Shown piece after piece: positions 49,203 to 62,191 of a DNA stretch of 64,000 bases. The notes beneath the pieces are model-generated. The model saw only the letters and a list, made by a program, of their open reading frames with translations, had not been told where the DNA came from and made no database searches. Position 1 is the first letter of the stretch. The number at the start of each line of letters is the position of its first letter. Source of the stretch: Molossus alvarezi (Eukaryota; Chordata; Mammalia; Chiroptera; Molossidae); the NCBI GenBank assembly GCA_037176705.1, contig CM073895.1:106652551-106716550 (forward strand), read 5' to 3'. Position numbers and translations under genes: made by a program.

Positions 49203-49868
49203 AGAGTGCTCATACAACTCCACAAAAGGAAGACAAAGAACCCAATTAAAAAATGGGCAGAGGAGCTGAATAGACACCTCTCCAAACAGGACATACAAAT
49301 GGCCAAGAGACATATGAAGAAATGCTCAACATCACTAATCATCAGAGAGATGCAAATTAAAACAACAATGAGGTATCACCTCACACCTGTCAGAATGGCC
49401 GCCATCAACAAATCATCAAACAACAAGTGTTGGCGAGGGTGTGGAGAAAAGGGGACTCTAATACACTGCTGGTGGGAATGCAGACTGGTGCAGCCGCTAT
49501 GGAAAACAATATGGTGCTACCTCAAAAAATTAAAAATTGAACTTCCATTTGACCCAGTGATCCCACTGTTGGGAATATACCCTAAGAAGCCTGAAACACC
49601 AATCAGGAAGAATATATGTACCCCCATGTTCATAGCAGCACTATTTACAATAGCTAAGATCTGGAAACAGCCCAAGTGTCCACCAGTAGACGAATGGATA
49701 AAAAAGCTGTGGTACATATACACAATGGAGTACTATGCAGCGGTAAGAAAGAAAGATCTCTTATCCTTTGAGACGATATGGAGGGACCTGGAAAGTATTA
49801 TCCTAAGTGAAAGAAGCCAAGCAGAAAAAGACAAATACCACATGATCTCACTTATATACGGAATATAA
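49203..49868 (+). pseudogene. LINE-1 ORF2 C-terminal remnant, copy C (frame open)
   Basis: The region behind the TAG stays in the ORF2 frame to its natural stop at 49866-49868. It includes the C-X3-C-X7-H-X4-C motif and the [10 protein letters not shown] tail. It has no initiating ATG of its own near the start and would be translated only by stop-codon readthrough, for which the context TAG-aga gives no special support. Confidence 0.93.
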
Positions 49869-50133
49869 TGAAATAACAGTCTGAGGAATACAGTAAACCC
49901 AGACACATGGAAGTAGGGCACAGACTGACATCCCTCAGAAGAGGGGATGGGGGGTGGGGGGGTGGGAAGAGATAAACCACAGAACTTATATGCATGTATG
50001 CATGACCAATGGACATGGACAACTAAGCCGGGGACAGGGTGGAGGGGGGGGTGGGGGTGCCAATGGGGTAAAAGGTAAAATATCTGTAACAAAAATAAAT
50101 AAAAAAGCTGTGGTACATATACAAAAAAAAAAA
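49869..50133 (+). other. LINE-1 3'UTR with G-rich tracts and poly(A) signal, copy C
   Basis: G-run cluster at 49943-49966 and a second at about 50030-50057, where the spacer reads gtgggggtg. AATAAA at 50094-50099, then the ORF2-derived 25-bp tail and the A-tail to 50133. Confidence 0.83.
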
Positions 50134-51908
50134 GAAACATTCGTTGTCTCCATGCAAGGAGTAAATCCATGAATTGGAAGACACTGACAATACCAAGGGT
50201 TTTTCACATTGAACATCTCTGTGAATGAGAACAAGAGGAGTGTTCTAGAGAAAATGCACTTGTGCAGTGGACCTGGGTATCCATTTCAATTACGTACACA
50301 CTAACTATGCCCTGTGTGCAGGGCATACTTTACATTGGAGTGTCAAACAGTGTTGTAAGTAGATGCAGGTGTCTACCTTCTTTCCTATGTGACCAGGAAA
50401 GTCAACCTGTACTAGTTGATGAGGCAGCCTTTCCACATACTACCTATTAGCCCAGCATATGTGTTATTTGCCTGGAAGTGTCTATGAGTCAGCTTGATAT
50501 CCAGCAAAGGCTGGGCTGCAGAAATCAAACACATTGTTTAGGGCAATGTTCAGGTCATGGAAATCTATACCCTATTCAGTTCTACACACATTTTTTAAAG
50601 TTGTGAACGAATGAATCAGTGTCATTCTTGGATCCATCATACATTTCACTGTTTGTACCGATTTCCTCAAAAAACATAAGGAGTAGATACCTGTTTTCTC
50701 CTGAGAATTCAAAGTAAACGCTTTCCATCATTGTGAAATGCTGGAATTGTACCTTGTTCATGAATGGAATCTCCCGAACCTATCTTTCTAATTCCCTGTG
50801 ACCAATTCAGCCTATTTCTTGATAACTGCCAAGTACTCAATCCCCTTATTCCAGCCATTAGAACAAAAAAGGGATCAATTTAAAAGAGGGAGTGTCAGTC
50901 TTTGAACAATGGTCATGGATTCACTTGTTTCAAGACTATTTCCCCGAAGAACCTATGGGAATACACTGGCATAGTCAAAAGTGTTCATGACTGGTGTTCT
51001 TTCTGTGCAGAATAATAGAATAACATTCAGTTCAAGAGCAGAATGGAAACCTTAATACGGTTGCAGTGTCCAATGGACAGTTTAGTGGCTCCCTGTTCAA
51101 AGAACTGTGTCCAATAGACAACCTTCTTCAAATAATATCCAAATATTGAGAAAAAGATTCTAGGGCTATACCCGCTTCACACGAAATGGAACCACCACTG
51201 TTGTACTGTTTTTCATATTACGTGTTCTTAGTACAGTTGTGGAAAGTATTGATTTAAGGAAATGTGGCTACCTGACTCTTGATAGGTCCTTAGATATACT
51301 TTTCACTCTAGTTTGATTGTAGGAGAGTGTATACAAACCAAACCTTTTCCAAATGAACTGTGTGAGAACTCTTCACTTCAGTGGCACCAAAGTCACTTAC
51401 ATAAAGCCTAGAGCGTGAGGATCCTCAAAGCATATGTTGTTTTGGTTAAGTGTTTAAGAAATGTCAATTTGTAAAGGTGGAATCACACTGAAACTTCGCA
51501 GTGTAAGTTTCTTTCCCTTGTTTCAGACAAAGAGACACAAGACTTGCTGGTGCAGTCTTGGATATACTGAACTATGGGCAAAACTCTGTGAGAGCCAGGG
51601 GCCACATTCACTCAGTGGCATGTTTTTCCCTGGGAAGTTAAGTACCTTTGCAGGGAAAGTGTGAACAAACATGTTCTAGTCAAACAACTGTTGGAATGAA
51701 TGAATATTTCCATTTGGGTTAAGGGAATGCACAGATCTTGAGTAACATGAACACTTTAACGTACATTCTCCTCGTTTTATAGGGAGATCCAGTCATATCA
51801 TGGAAAGAACAACTAGGACAGAGCACACTTATGTGTAGAATCAAAAGTTATCCCTTTTTGTGTTCTGTGTTGTTCATGGTTTCAAAGATTGGATCGTATT
51901 GTAGCCCA

Positions 51909-52160
51909 TTTTTTTTTTTTATCCTCACCTGAGGATATTTTTCCATTTTTTGTACAGATAGAGTGGGAGGGAGAGAGAGGAAGGGAGAGAGAGAGAGAAA
52001 CATCGACGTGAAGGGACACATCGAGTGGCTGCCACCCGTACGACCAACCAGGGCCGGGGACAAACAGCAACCGAAGTACATACCCTTAGCGGGATCCAAA
52101 CCCGGGTCTCTCCGGACCGCAGGCCGACGCTCTAACCGCTGAGCCAAACTGGCCAGGGCT
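51909..52160 (-). mobile_element. VES-type bat SINE, copy D
   Basis: Same element and site. Head at 52160, T-run from 51909 about 12 nt long. Private change cccgtacgacc near 52036. Confidence 0.88.
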
Positions 52161-52371
52161 CAAGCCCATTTTTGAAGGCGATACTTGGAAAAACTTTGGT
52201 TTCTGCTGTAGCAGTTGGTTTCACATGATTCTTACTCAGAACAGTGAACCAACGTATGGCCTAGACTGAATCAATGGTAAGATTGATAACTACTGGTGTC
52301 ACACATGTGCATTCCTGAAGCAGTGAAACTGAACACATCTAAGGTGATGTAGTTGAAACATTGGTTGTCTC

Positions 52372-53191
52372 GAATGACCGAAAAATGGCGGCGGAGTGAA
52401 CGGAGCTACACATACCGTCTCCCAGAACCAAACTGGTATTACAACTCTAACACAGACAAATCTACAGGAAAAACCAACAGAAAAGCAGTTTGGAGGACCA
52501 TACAACGAGGGACACTGACTCCATCCCGGTAGGCTTGCGAAGGCGCGAGACGGGGCTGGGAGCCCACGGTCGGCAGCTCGGCAGCGGCCTTCGCTGGGAG
52601 CAGCGCCCTCGGGTTACACTCCCAGTCGGCTCCACAGCGCAGCCGGGACAGAGGCTAAAACAGCCACAGCCACTCACCTTGGGCTCCGGCAGAGGGAGGG
52701 CAGACTGGACTGGAGCTGTGTCGGGACACTCGGGGTTTGGAGGGCGCTCGGAGCTTTGGCTGAGTGCAGCCACTCAGGACAGTGGCCACATTGCTCCTTC
52801 CCAGGGCTCTGAGGAGAGGCAGCAGCCCCTCCCTCGGAGATCCAACCCCACCCTGTGGGCCATTGAAGTGCTAATTGAGGCTCACTAACAACTAACATCT
52901 GCCCCACCCTCGTGAAAGCCCCTTGACTGAGCACCAGACGGAGTTTTTCAATCAACTGACAACCCAAAACTCATCAATTGACCTAGACTGCTAGCTCCAG
53001 GCAAAAAGCTAGAGGATAACAGTACGTTTCCTGGGCTGGCAACTTTAACCAGGAAAGTAAGACTTGACAGTGGTGTTCAACGTGGGTCCTCCCTCGCTCA
53101 TCTAAACACAGGAGAGGGAGCCACAAACAGCAGAACACCAACACCCACAGGGAGAACTTGACAGGCTCCAAAGCCCACAGTGATAGCCAAA
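52372..53191 (+). promoter_or_regulatory. LINE-1 5'UTR / internal promoter, copy D
   Basis: An 820-bp leader, YY1-like site at 52382-52393, caaatctac variant as in C. Confidence 0.8.
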
Positions 53192-54073
53192 ATGGTGAAA
53201 CACAGAAACAGAAGTCAAATGAAAGAGCAAGACACCTCCACCGAAGATGAGATCAATGTGGAGCAATTAGGCATGTTAACAGAGCTAGAATTCAGAGCCA
53301 TGATCTTGAGGAAGTTGAACAGCATGAGTAAGGACATAGAGACACTGAAAATAAGCCAAATGGAAATTAAAAACCAACAAGAAGAGATAAAAAATGACAT
53401 ATCCGAAATGAAAAACACATTGGAAGGTTTAAAAAGCAGAGTAGGGGAAGCTGAGGACCGGATCAGTGAATTAGAAGACAGGGTAGAAAAAATCAACCAA
53501 TCAGAAAAACAAAAGGAAAAAACTATTAAAAAACAGGAAGACAGCTTAAGAGAACTATGGGACAACTGGAAACGGAATAATGTTCGCATCATAGGAGTCC
53601 CCGAAGAAGAAGAAAATGAGCAAGGGATAGAGAATATATTCAAAAAAATAGTGAGAGAAAACTTCCCTAATTTGGTGAAGGAAGAAGGCATTCATGTCCA
53701 AGAAGCACAGAGAGTCCCAAGTAAGAAGAACCCAAACAGGTCCACACCAAGACACATAGTAATTAAAATGCCACAAATTAAAGACAAAGAGAGAATCCTA
53801 AAAGCAGCAAGAGATAAGCAACAGGTTACCTACAAAGGGAACCCCATAAGGCTCTCAGCGGACTTCTCACAAGAAACACTACAGGCCAGAAGAGAATGGC
53901 ATGAAGTAATCAAAGTCATGAAAAACAAGAATCTGAATCCAAGACTACTCTACCCAGCAAGGCTATCATTCAAAATAGAAGATCAAATAAAGAGCTTCCC
54001 AGACAAAAAAAGGCTAAGGGAATACATTAGCACCAAACCAGCACTGCAAGAAATGTTAAAAGGACTGCTGTAA
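53192..54073 (+). CDS. L1 ORF1: LINE-1 ORF1 protein, copy D
   Basis: An intact 293-aa ORF1p from the ATG at 53192. Coiled coil, RRM-like segment and C-terminal domain are unbroken. TPRHI 185-189 and Gln195 match B and E. There are no lesions, so this copy could supply ORF1 protein if the 5'UTR is transcribed. The spacer to ORF2 is 45 bp. Confidence 0.95.
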   Translation: MVKHRNRSQMKEQDTSTEDEINVEQLGMLTELEFRAMILRKLNSMSKDIETLKISQMEIKNQQEEIKNDISEMKNTLEGLKSRVGEAEDRISELEDRVEKINQSEKQKEKTIKKQEDSLRELWDNWKRNNVRIIGVPEEEENEQGIENIFKKIVRENFPNLVKEEGIHVQEAQRVPSKKNPNRSTPRHIVIKMPQIKDKERILKAARDKQQVTYKGNPIRLSADFSQETLQARREWHEVIKVMKNKNLNPRLLYPARLSFKIEDQIKSFPDKKRLREYISTKPALQEMLKGLL

Positions 54074-54118
54074 TTAGCAGTAGAAATGGGAAGAAAAATA
54101 AAACCACACTAAACAAAA

Positions 54119-57100
54119 ATGGCAATAAATAAGTACATATCAATAATCACCTTAAACGTAAATGGATTGAATGCTCCCATAAAGAGACACAGAGTAGCTG
54201 ATTGGATAAGAAAGCATGACTCATCTATATGTTGTTTACAAGAGACCCACCTCTCAACAAAAGACTCACATAGGTTGAAAGTGAAGGGATGGAAAAAAAT
54301 TTTCCGAGCAAATGGAAAGCAAAAAAAAGCTGGGGTAGCAATTCTCATATCTGATAAAATAGATTTCAAAATGAAGACCATAACTAGAGACAAAGACGGC
54401 CACTACATAATCTTGAAAGGATCTATCCAACAGGAAGATATAACCTTGATAAACATATATGCACCCAATATAGGAGCACCAAAATATATTAAAAATCTTC
54501 TGGAGGACTTCCAAGGAGAAATCGACAATAATACAATCATAGCAGGGGACTTCAACACCCCGTTGACAGCACTGGATAGATCCTCTAGGCAAAAAATTAG
54601 CAAGGAAACAGAGACTCTAAATGAAGCACTAGACCAAATGGATTTAATAGATATCTACAGAGAATTACACCCCAAAACTACAGAATACACATTCTTCTCA
54701 AGTGCACATGGGACATTCTCAAAGATAGACCACATGATAGGACACAAACTAAATCTCTACAAGTTCAAGAAGATGGAAATCATATCAAGCATCTTCTCAG
54801 ATCACAATGGCATGAAACTAGAAATCAATTGCAACAAGAACATGCAAAGACATTTCAACACATGGAGGCTAAATAGCATGTTATTAAACAATGAATGGGT
54901 CACCGAGGAGATCAAGGAAGAAATTAAAAACTTCCTGGAAACCAATGAAAATGAACACACAACAACACAAAATCTATGGGATGCAGCGAAAGCAGTTCTG
55001 AGAGGGAAGTTCATAGCACTACAGGCCTACCTCAAAAAACAAGAAAAATTTCTAATTGACTGTCTAACCTCACAACTTAAAGAATTAGAAAGCAAACAAA
55101 AAGAAAACCCCAGAGCAAGTAGAAGGAAGGAAATAGTAAAGATCAGAGCAGAAATAAATGACATAGAGACCAAAAAAACAATTCAAAGGATCAATGAAAC
55201 AAAGAGCTGGTTTTTCGAAAAGATAAACAAGATTGATGGACCCTTAGCTAGACTCACCAAGAAACAAAGAGAGAGAACCCAAATATACAAAATCAGAAAT
55301 GAAAGAGGAGAAGTAACAACCAACACCACGGAAATACAAAAGATCGTTAACAACTACTATGAACAACTATATGGCAACAAATTCGACAATCTAAGCGAAA
55401 TGGACAAATTTCTAGAAACACACAGTCTCCCAAAACTATTCCCGGAAGAGATAGAAAACTTGAACAGACCAATAACAACTAAGGAAATTGAAGAGGTAAT
55501 CCAGACTCTCCCAGCAAACAAAAGCCCAGGCCCAGATGGTTTCACAGGGGAGTTTTACCGAACATTCCAAAAAGAACTAACACCCATTCTCCTCAAACTA
55601 TTTCAAAAAATTCAAGAAGAAGGAAGACTTCCAAACACGTTCTATGAGGCCAGCATAATTCTAATTCTAAAACCGGAAAAAGACACTACGAAGAAAGAAA
55701 ACTACAGGCCAATATCCCTGATGAACTTAGACGCCAAAATCCTGAACAAAATATTAGCAAATCGGATCCAGAAATACATCAAGAAAATTATTCACCATGA
55801 CCAAGTGGGATTCATTCCAGGGATGCAAGGCTGGTACAATATTCGCAAATCAATAAACGTGATACACCACATAAACAAAATGAAGAATAAAAACCACATG
55901 ATCACATCAATAGATGCTGAAAAAGCATTCGACAAAATCCAGCATCCATTTCTGATAAAAACGCTCAGCAATGTAGGAATAGAGGGATCATATCTCGACA
56001 TAATAAAGGCCATATATGAAAGACCTACAGCCAACATCATACTCAATGGGCAGAAACTAAAAACATTTCCATTAAGAACAGGAACAAGACAGGGATGTCC
56101 ACTTTCGCCACTCTTATTTTACATTGTACTGGAAGTCTTAGCCACAGCAATCAGACATGAAGAAAAAATTAAAGGGATCCAAATTGGAAAGGAGGAAGTG
56201 AAACTGTCATTATTTGCAGATGACATGATATTGTACATAGAAAACCCTAAAGACTCCATCAAAAATCTATTAGACTTAATAAATGAATTTGGCAAAGTAG
56301 CAGGATACAAAATTAACGTCAAGAAATCGACGGCATTCTTGTACATCAATGATGAACTCACAGAAAGAGAAACTGAAAAAACAATCCCATTTACCATCGC
56401 TCCAAAAAAATTACGATACCTAGGAATAAACTTAACCAAAGAAGTAAAGGACCTATTTGCAGAAAACTACAGGTCATTGAAAAAAGAAATAGAGGAAGAT
56501 ATAAAAAAGTGGAAGCACATACCCTGTTCATGGATTGGAAGAATTAACATAATTAAAATGTCCATACTACCCAAAGCAATCTATAGATTCAATGCAATCC
56601 CCATCAAAATACCAACGACATATTTCATAGAACTAGAACAAATACTTCAAAAGTTCATATGGAACCAAAAAAGACCTCGAATAGCCACAGCAATCTTGAA
56701 AAAGAAGAACAAAGTAGGTGGGATCACAATACCAGATATCAGGTTATACTACAAAGCGACTGTAACCAAAACAGCCTGGTACTGGCACAAGAACAGGCAT
56801 ATAGACCAGTGGAACAGAATTGAAAACCCAGAAATGGACCCAAGGCAATACGCTCAATTAATATTTGACAAAGGTGGCAAGAGCATACAGTGGAGTCAAG
56901 ACAGCCTCTTTAATAAATGGTGTTGGGAAAATTGGACAGCTACATGCAAAAAAATGAAACTAGACCATCAACTTACACCATACACCAAAATAAACTCAAA
57001 ATGGATAAAAGACTTAATTGTGACCCGTGAATCCATAAAAATTCTAGAAGAAAATGTAGGCAACAAAATTTCGGACATCATACGGAGCAGAATTTTCACT

Positions 57101-57277
57101 GATACATCACCTAAGGCAACAGAAATAAAGGAGAAAATGAACACATGGGACTACATAAAACTAAAAAGCTTCTGCACAGCAAAAGAAACAATCATCAAAA
57201 TGGAAAGGCAACCCACTGTATGGGAGAACATCATTGCCAATGATGTATCAGATAAGGGGTTAATTTCCAATATATAG
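54119..57277 (+). CDS. L1 ORF2: LINE-1 ORF2 protein, endonuclease + reverse transcriptase, truncated, copy D
   Basis: A 1,052-aa frame to the shared TAG (57275-57277). Endonuclease residues and FADD 699-702 are present. Variants: Ile98, Met219 (as A and E), Thr596 (as E; Ile in A-C), Ile901 (as C). Thr596 lies three residues before the motif A catalytic Asp599, where A-C read IISIDAEKA, so it could affect reverse transcriptase activity; that is inference. Confidence 0.95.
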   Translation: MAINKYISIITLNVNGLNAPIKRHRVADWIRKHDSSICCLQETHLSTKDSHRLKVKGWKKIFRANGKQKKAGVAILISDKIDFKMKTITRDKDGHYIILKGSIQQEDITLINIYAPNIGAPKYIKNLLEDFQGEIDNNTIIAGDFNTPLTALDRSSRQKISKETETLNEALDQMDLIDIYRELHPKTTEYTFFSSAHGTFSKIDHMIGHKLNLYKFKKMEIISSIFSDHNGMKLEINCNKNMQRHFNTWRLNSMLLNNEWVTEEIKEEIKNFLETNENEHTTTQNLWDAAKAVLRGKFIALQAYLKKQEKFLIDCLTSQLKELESKQKENPRASRRKEIVKIRAEINDIETKKTIQRINETKSWFFEKINKIDGPLARLTKKQRERTQIYKIRNERGEVTTNTTEIQKIVNNYYEQLYGNKFDNLSEMDKFLETHSLPKLFPEEIENLNRPITTKEIEEVIQTLPANKSPGPDGFTGEFYRTFQKELTPILLKLFQKIQEEGRLPNTFYEASIILILKPEKDTTKKENYRPISLMNLDAKILNKILANRIQKYIKKIIHHDQVGFIPGMQGWYNIRKSINVIHHINKMKNKNHMITSIDAEKAFDKIQHPFLIKTLSNVGIEGSYLDIIKAIYERPTANIILNGQKLKTFPLRTGTRQGCPLSPLLFYIVLEVLATAIRHEEKIKGIQIGKEEVKLSLFADDMILYIENPKDSIKNLLDLINEFGKVAGYKINVKKSTAFLYINDELTERETEKTIPFTIAPKKLRYLGINLTKEVKDLFAENYRSLKKEIEEDIKKWKHIPCSWIGRINIIKMSILPKAIYRFNAIPIKIPTTYFIELEQILQKFIWNQKRPRIATAILKKKNKVGGITIPDIRLYYKATVTKTAWYWHKNRHIDQWNRIENPEMDPRQYAQLIFDKGGKSIQWSQDSLFNKWCWENWTATCKKMKLDHQLTPYTKINSKWIKDLIVTRESIKILEENVGNKISDIIRSRIFTDTSPKATEIKEKMNTWDYIKLKSFCTAKETIIKMERQPTVWENIIANDVSDKGLISNI

Positions 57278-57943
57278 AGAGTGCTCATACAACTCCACAA
57301 AAGGAAGACAAAGAACCCAATTAAAAAATGGGCAGAGGAGCTGAATAGACACCTCTCCAAACAGGACATACAAATGGCCAAGAGACATATGAAGAAATGC
57401 TCAACATCACTAATCATCAGAGAGATGCAAATTAAAACAACAATGAGGTATCACCTCACACCTGTCAGAATGGCCGCCATCAACAAATCATCAAACAACA
57501 AGTGTTGGCGAGGGTGTGGAGAAAAGGGGACTCTAATACACTGCTGGTGGGAATGCAGACTGGTGCAGCCGCTATGGAAAACAATATGGTGCTACCTCAA
57601 AAAATTAAAAATTGAACTTCCATTTGACCCAGTGATCCCACTGTTGGGAATATACCCTAAGAAGCCTGAAACACCAATCAGGAAGAATATATGTACCCCC
57701 ATGTTCATAGCAGCACTATTTACAATAGCTAAGATCTGGAAACAGCCCAAGTGTCCACCAGTAGACGAATGGATAAAAAAGCTGTGGTACATATACACAA
57801 TGGAGTACTATGCAGCGGTAAGAAAGAAAGATCTCTTATCCTTTGAGAAGATATGGAGGGACCTGGAAAGTATTATCCTAAGTGAAAGAAGCCAAGCAGA
57901 AAAAGACAAATACCACATGATCTCACTTATATACGGAATATAA
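57278..57943 (+). pseudogene. LINE-1 ORF2 C-terminal remnant, copy D (frame open)
   Basis: In frame behind the TAG to the natural stop at 57941-57943, with the cysteine motif and [10 protein letters not shown] tail. Private change gagaagata near 57845 (Thr to Lys in FEKIWRDL). Confidence 0.93.
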
Positions 57944-58208
57944 TGAAATAACAGTCTGAGGAATACAGTAAACCCAGACACATGGAAGTAGGGCACAGAC
58001 TGACATCCCTCAGAAGAGGGGATGGGGGGTGGGGGGGTGGGAAGAGATAAACCACAGAACTTATATGCATGTATGCATGACCAATGGACATGGACAACTA
58101 AGCCGGGGACAGGGTGGAGGGGGGGGTGAGGGTGCCAATGGGGTAAAAGGTAAAATATCTGTAACAAAAATAAATAAAAAAGCTGTGGTACATATACAAA
58201 AAAAAAAA
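57944..58208 (+). other. LINE-1 3'UTR with G-rich tracts and poly(A) signal, copy D
   Basis: G-run cluster at 58018-58041 and a second at about 58105-58132 (spacer gtgagggtg as in A). AATAAA at 58169-58174, then the ORF2-derived 25-bp tail and the A-tail to 58208. Confidence 0.83.
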
Positions 58209-59983
58209 GAAACATTCGTTGTCTCCATGCAAGGAGTAAATCCATGAATTGGAAGACACTGACAATACCAAGGGTTTTTCACATTGAACATCTCTGTGAA
58301 TGAGAACAAGAGGAGTGTTCTAGAGAAAATGCACTTGTGCAGTGGACCTGGGTATCCATTTCAATTACGTACACACTAACTATGCCCTGTGTGCAGGGCA
58401 TACTTTACATTGGAGTGTCAAACAGTGTTGTAAGTAGATGCAGGTGTCTACCTTCTTTCCTATGTGACCAGGAAAGTCAACCTGTACTAGTTGATGAGGC
58501 AGCCTTTCCACATACTACCTATTAGCCCAGCATATGTGTTATTTGCCTGGAAGTGTCTATGAGTCAGCTTGATATCCAGCAAAGGCTGGGCTGCAGAAAT
58601 CAAACACATTGTTTAGGGCAATGTTCAGGTCATGGAAATCTATACCCTATTCAGTTCTACACACATTTTTTAAAGTTGTGAACGAATGAATCAGTGTCAT
58701 TCTTGGATCCATCATACATTTCACTGTTTGTACCGATTTCCTCAAAAAACATAAGGAGTAGATACCTGTTTTCTCCTGAGAATTCAAAGTAAACGCTTTC
58801 CATCATTGTGAAATGCTGGAATTGTACCTTGTTCATGAATGGAATCTCCCGAACCTATCTTTCTAATTCCCTGTGACCAATTCAGCCTATTTCTTGATAA
58901 CTGCCAAGTACTCAATCCCCTTATTCCAGCCATTAGAACAAAAAAGGGATCAATTTAAAAGAGGGAGTGTCAGTCTTTGAACAATGGTCATGGATTCACT
59001 TGTTTCAAGACTATTTCCCCGAAGAACCTATGGGAATACACTGGCATAGTCAAAAGTGTTCATGACTGGTGTTCTTTCTGTGCAGAATAATAGAATAACA
59101 TTCAGTTCAAGAGCAGAATGGAAACCTTAATACGGTTGCAGTGTCCAATGGACAGTTTAGTGGCTCCCTGTTCAAAGAACTGTGTCCAATAGACAACCTT
59201 CTTCAAATAATATCCAAATATTGAGAAAAAGATTCTAGGGCTATACCCGCTTCACACGAAATGGAACCACCACTGTTGTACTGTTTTTCATATTACGTGT
59301 TCTTAGTAGAGTTGTGGAAAGTATTGATTTAAGGAAATGTGGCTACCTGACTCTTGATAGGTCCTTAGATATACTTTTCACTCTAGTTTGATTGTAGGAG
59401 AGTGTATACAAACCAAACCTTTTCCAAATGAACTGTGTGAGAACTCTTCACTTCAGTGGCACCAAAGTCACTTACATAAAGCCTAGAGCGTGAGGATCCT
59501 CAAAGCATATGTTGTTTTGGTTAAGTGTTTAAGAAATGTCAATTTGTAAAGGTGGAATCACACTGAAACTTCGCAGTGTAAGTTTCTTTCCCTTGTTTCA
59601 GACAAAGAGACACAAGACTTGCTGGTGCAGTCTTGGATATACTGAACTATGGGCAAAACTCTGTGAGAGCCAGGGGCCACATTCACTCAGTGGCATGTTT
59701 TTCCCTGGGAAGTTAAGTACCTTTGCAGGGAAAGTGTGAACAAACATGTTCTAGTCAAACAACTGTTGGAATGAATGAATATTTCCATTTGGGTTAAGGG
59801 AATGCACAGATCTTGAGTAACATGAACACTTTAACGTACATTCTCCTCGTTTTATAGGGAGATCCAGTCATATCATGGAAAGAACAACTAGGACAGAGCA
59901 CACTTATGTGTAGAATCAAAAGTTATCCCTTTTTGTGTTCTGTGTTGTTCATGGTTTCAAAGATTGGATCGTATTGTAGCCCA

Positions 59984-60233
59984 TTTTTTTTTTATCCTCA
60001 CCTGAGGATATTTTTCCATTTTTTGTACAGATAGAGTGGGAGGGAGAGAGAGGAAGGGAGAGAGAGAGAGAAACATCGACGTGAAGGGACACATCGAGTG
60101 GCTGCCACCCGCACGACCAACCAGGGCCGGGGACAAACAGCAACCGAAGTACATACCCTTAGCGGGATCCAAACCCGGGTCTCTCCGGACCGCAGGCCGA
60201 CGCTCTAACCGCTGAGCCAAACTGGCCAGGGCT
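59984..60233 (-). mobile_element. VES-type bat SINE, copy E
   Basis: Same element and site. Head at 60233, with a shorter T-run (about 10 nt from 59984), consistent with homopolymer slippage after duplication. Confidence 0.88.
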
Positions 60234-60444
60234 CAAGCCCATTTTTGAAGGCGATACTTGGAAAAACTTTGGTTTCTGCTGTAGCAGTTGGTTTCACATG
60301 ATTCTTACTCAGAACAGTGAACCAACGTATGGCCTAGACTGAATCAATGGTAAGATTGATAACTACTGGTGTCACACATGTGCATTCCTGAAGCAGTGAA
60401 ACTGAACACATCTAAAGTGATGTAGTTGAAACATTGGTTGTCTC

Positions 60445-61264
60445 GAATGACCGAAAAATGGCGGCGGAGTGAACGGAGCTACACATACCGTCTCCCAGAA
60501 CCAAACTGGTATTACAACTCTAACACAGACAAATCGACAGGAAAAACCAACAGAAAAGCAGTTTGGAGGACCATACAACGAGGGACACTGACTCCATCCC
60601 GGTAGGCTTGCGAAGGCGCGAGACGGGGCTGGGAGCCCACGGTCGGCAGCTCGGCAGCGGCCTTCGCTGGGAGCAGCGCCCTCGGGTTACACTCCCAGTC
60701 GGCTCCACAGCGCAGCCGGGACAGAGGCTAAAACAGCCACAGCCACTCACCTTGGGCTCCGGCAGAGGGAGGGCAGACTGGACTGGAGCTGTGTCGGGAC
60801 ACTCGGGGTTTGGAGGGCGCTCGGAGCTTTGGCTGAGTGCAGCCACTCAGGACAGTGGCCACATTGCTCCTTCCCAGGGCTCTGAGGAGAGGCAGCAGCC
60901 CCTCCCTCGGAGATCCAACCCCACCCTGTGGGCCATTGAAGTGCTAATTGAGGCTCACTAACAACTAACATCTGCCCCACCCTCGTGAAAGCCCCTTGAC
61001 TGAGCACCAGACGGAGTTTTTCAATCAACTGACAACCCAAAACTCATCAATTGACCTAGACTGCTAGCTCCAGGCAAAAAGCTAGAGGATAACAGTACGT
61101 TTCCTGGGCTGGCAACTTTAACCAGGAAAGTAAGACTTGACAGTGGTGTTCAACGTGGGTCCTCCCTCGCTCATCTAAACACAGGAGAGGGAGCCACAAA
61201 CAGCAGAACACCAACACCCACAGGGAGAACTTGACAGGCTCCAAAGCCCACAGTGATAGCCAAA
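60445..61264 (+). promoter_or_regulatory. LINE-1 5'UTR / internal promoter, copy E
   Basis: An 820-bp leader, YY1-like site at 60455-60466. It carries caaatcgac as in A and B, although its ORF2 resembles D. Confidence 0.8.
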
Positions 61265-62146
61265 ATGGTGAAACACAGAAACAGAAGTCAAATGAAAGAG
61301 CAAGACACCTCCACCGAAGATGAGATCAATGTGGAGCAATTAGGCATGTTAACAGAGCTAGAATTCAGAGCCATGATCTTGAGGAAGTTGAACAGCATGA
61401 GTAAGGACATAGAGACACTGAAAATAAGCCAAATGGAAATTAAAAACCAACAAGAAGAGATAAAAAATGACATATCCGAAATGAAAAACACATTGGAAGG
61501 TTTAAAAAGCAGAGTAGGGGAAGCTGAGGACCGGATCAGTGAATTAGAAGACAGGGTAGAAAAAATCAACCAATCAGAAAAACAAAAGGAAAAAACTATT
61601 AAAAAACAGGAAGACAGCTTAAGAGAACTATGGGACAACTGGAAACGGAATAATGTTCGCATCATAGGAGTCCCCGAAGAAGAAGAAAATGAGCAAGGGA
61701 TAGAGAATATATTCAAAAAAATAGTGAGAGAAAACTTCCCTAATTTGGTGAAGGAAGAAGGCATTCATGTCCAAGAAGCACAGAGAGTCCCAAGTAAGAA
61801 GAACCCAAACAGGTCCACACCAAGACACATAGTAATTAAAATGCCACAAATTAAAGACAAAGAGAGAATCCTAAAAGCAGCAAGAGATAAGCAACAGGTT
61901 ACCTACAAAGGGAACCCCATAAGGCTCTCAGCGGACTTCTCACAAGAAACACTACAGGCCAGAAGAGAATGGCATGAAGTAATCAAAGTCATGAAAAACA
62001 AGAATCTGAATCCAAGACTACTCTACCCAGCAAGGCTATCATTCAAAATAGAAGATCAAATAAAGAGCTTCCCAGACAAAAAAAGGCTAAGGGAATACAT
62101 TAGCACCAAACCAGCACTGCAAGAAATGTTAAAAGGACTGCTGTAA
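61265..62146 (+). CDS. L1 ORF1: LINE-1 ORF1 protein, copy E
   Basis: An intact 293-aa ORF1p from the ATG at 61265, with TPRHI at 185-189 and Gln195 as in B and D. The landmark motifs (RIIGVPE, ARREW, YPARLSF) are present and no stop or frameshift is seen. At the protein level it appears identical to copies B and D. Confidence 0.95.
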   Translation: MVKHRNRSQMKEQDTSTEDEINVEQLGMLTELEFRAMILRKLNSMSKDIETLKISQMEIKNQQEEIKNDISEMKNTLEGLKSRVGEAEDRISELEDRVEKINQSEKQKEKTIKKQEDSLRELWDNWKRNNVRIIGVPEEEENEQGIENIFKKIVRENFPNLVKEEGIHVQEAQRVPSKKNPNRSTPRHIVIKMPQIKDKERILKAARDKQQVTYKGNPIRLSADFSQETLQARREWHEVIKVMKNKNLNPRLLYPARLSFKIEDQIKSFPDKKRLREYISTKPALQEMLKGLL

Positions 62147-62191
62147 TTAGCAGTAGAAATGGGAAGAAAAATAAAACCACACTAAACAAAA

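Larger units (their letters stand above)
44297..50133 (+). mobile_element. Full-length LINE-1 (L1), copy C
   Basis: A 5,837-bp element flanked by gaaacattggttgtctc (44280-44296) and gaaacattcgttgtctc (50134-50150). It has the longer A-run after the ORF2 TAG, so the TAG is its only ORF2 lesion; this is the ancestral-looking state shared with D. Confidence 0.96.
43563..51638 (+). repeat. Filled satellite monomer M17 (8,076 bp, with SINE and LINE-1)
   Basis: Satellite 43563-43832, SINE, satellite 44086-44296, LINE-1 44297-50133, satellite 50134-51638. Filled-type markers throughout. It keeps gttaagtgaatgc in the left arm, as M3 does, where M4, M18 and M19 have gttaagggaatgc. Confidence 0.95.
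52372..58208 (+). mobile_element. Full-length LINE-1 (L1), copy D
   Basis: A 5,837-bp element flanked by gaaacattggttgtctc (52355-52371) and gaaacattcgttgtctc (58209-58225). The only ORF2 lesion is the shared TAG. It shares the Thr596 change with copy E, its neighbour. Confidence 0.96.
51639..59713 (+). repeat. Filled satellite monomer M18 (8,075 bp, with SINE and LINE-1)
   Basis: Satellite 51639-51908, SINE, satellite 52161-52371, LINE-1 52372-58208, satellite 58209-59713. Filled-type throughout. A private change, cttagtagagttg at about 59304, replaces cttagtacagttg. Confidence 0.95.
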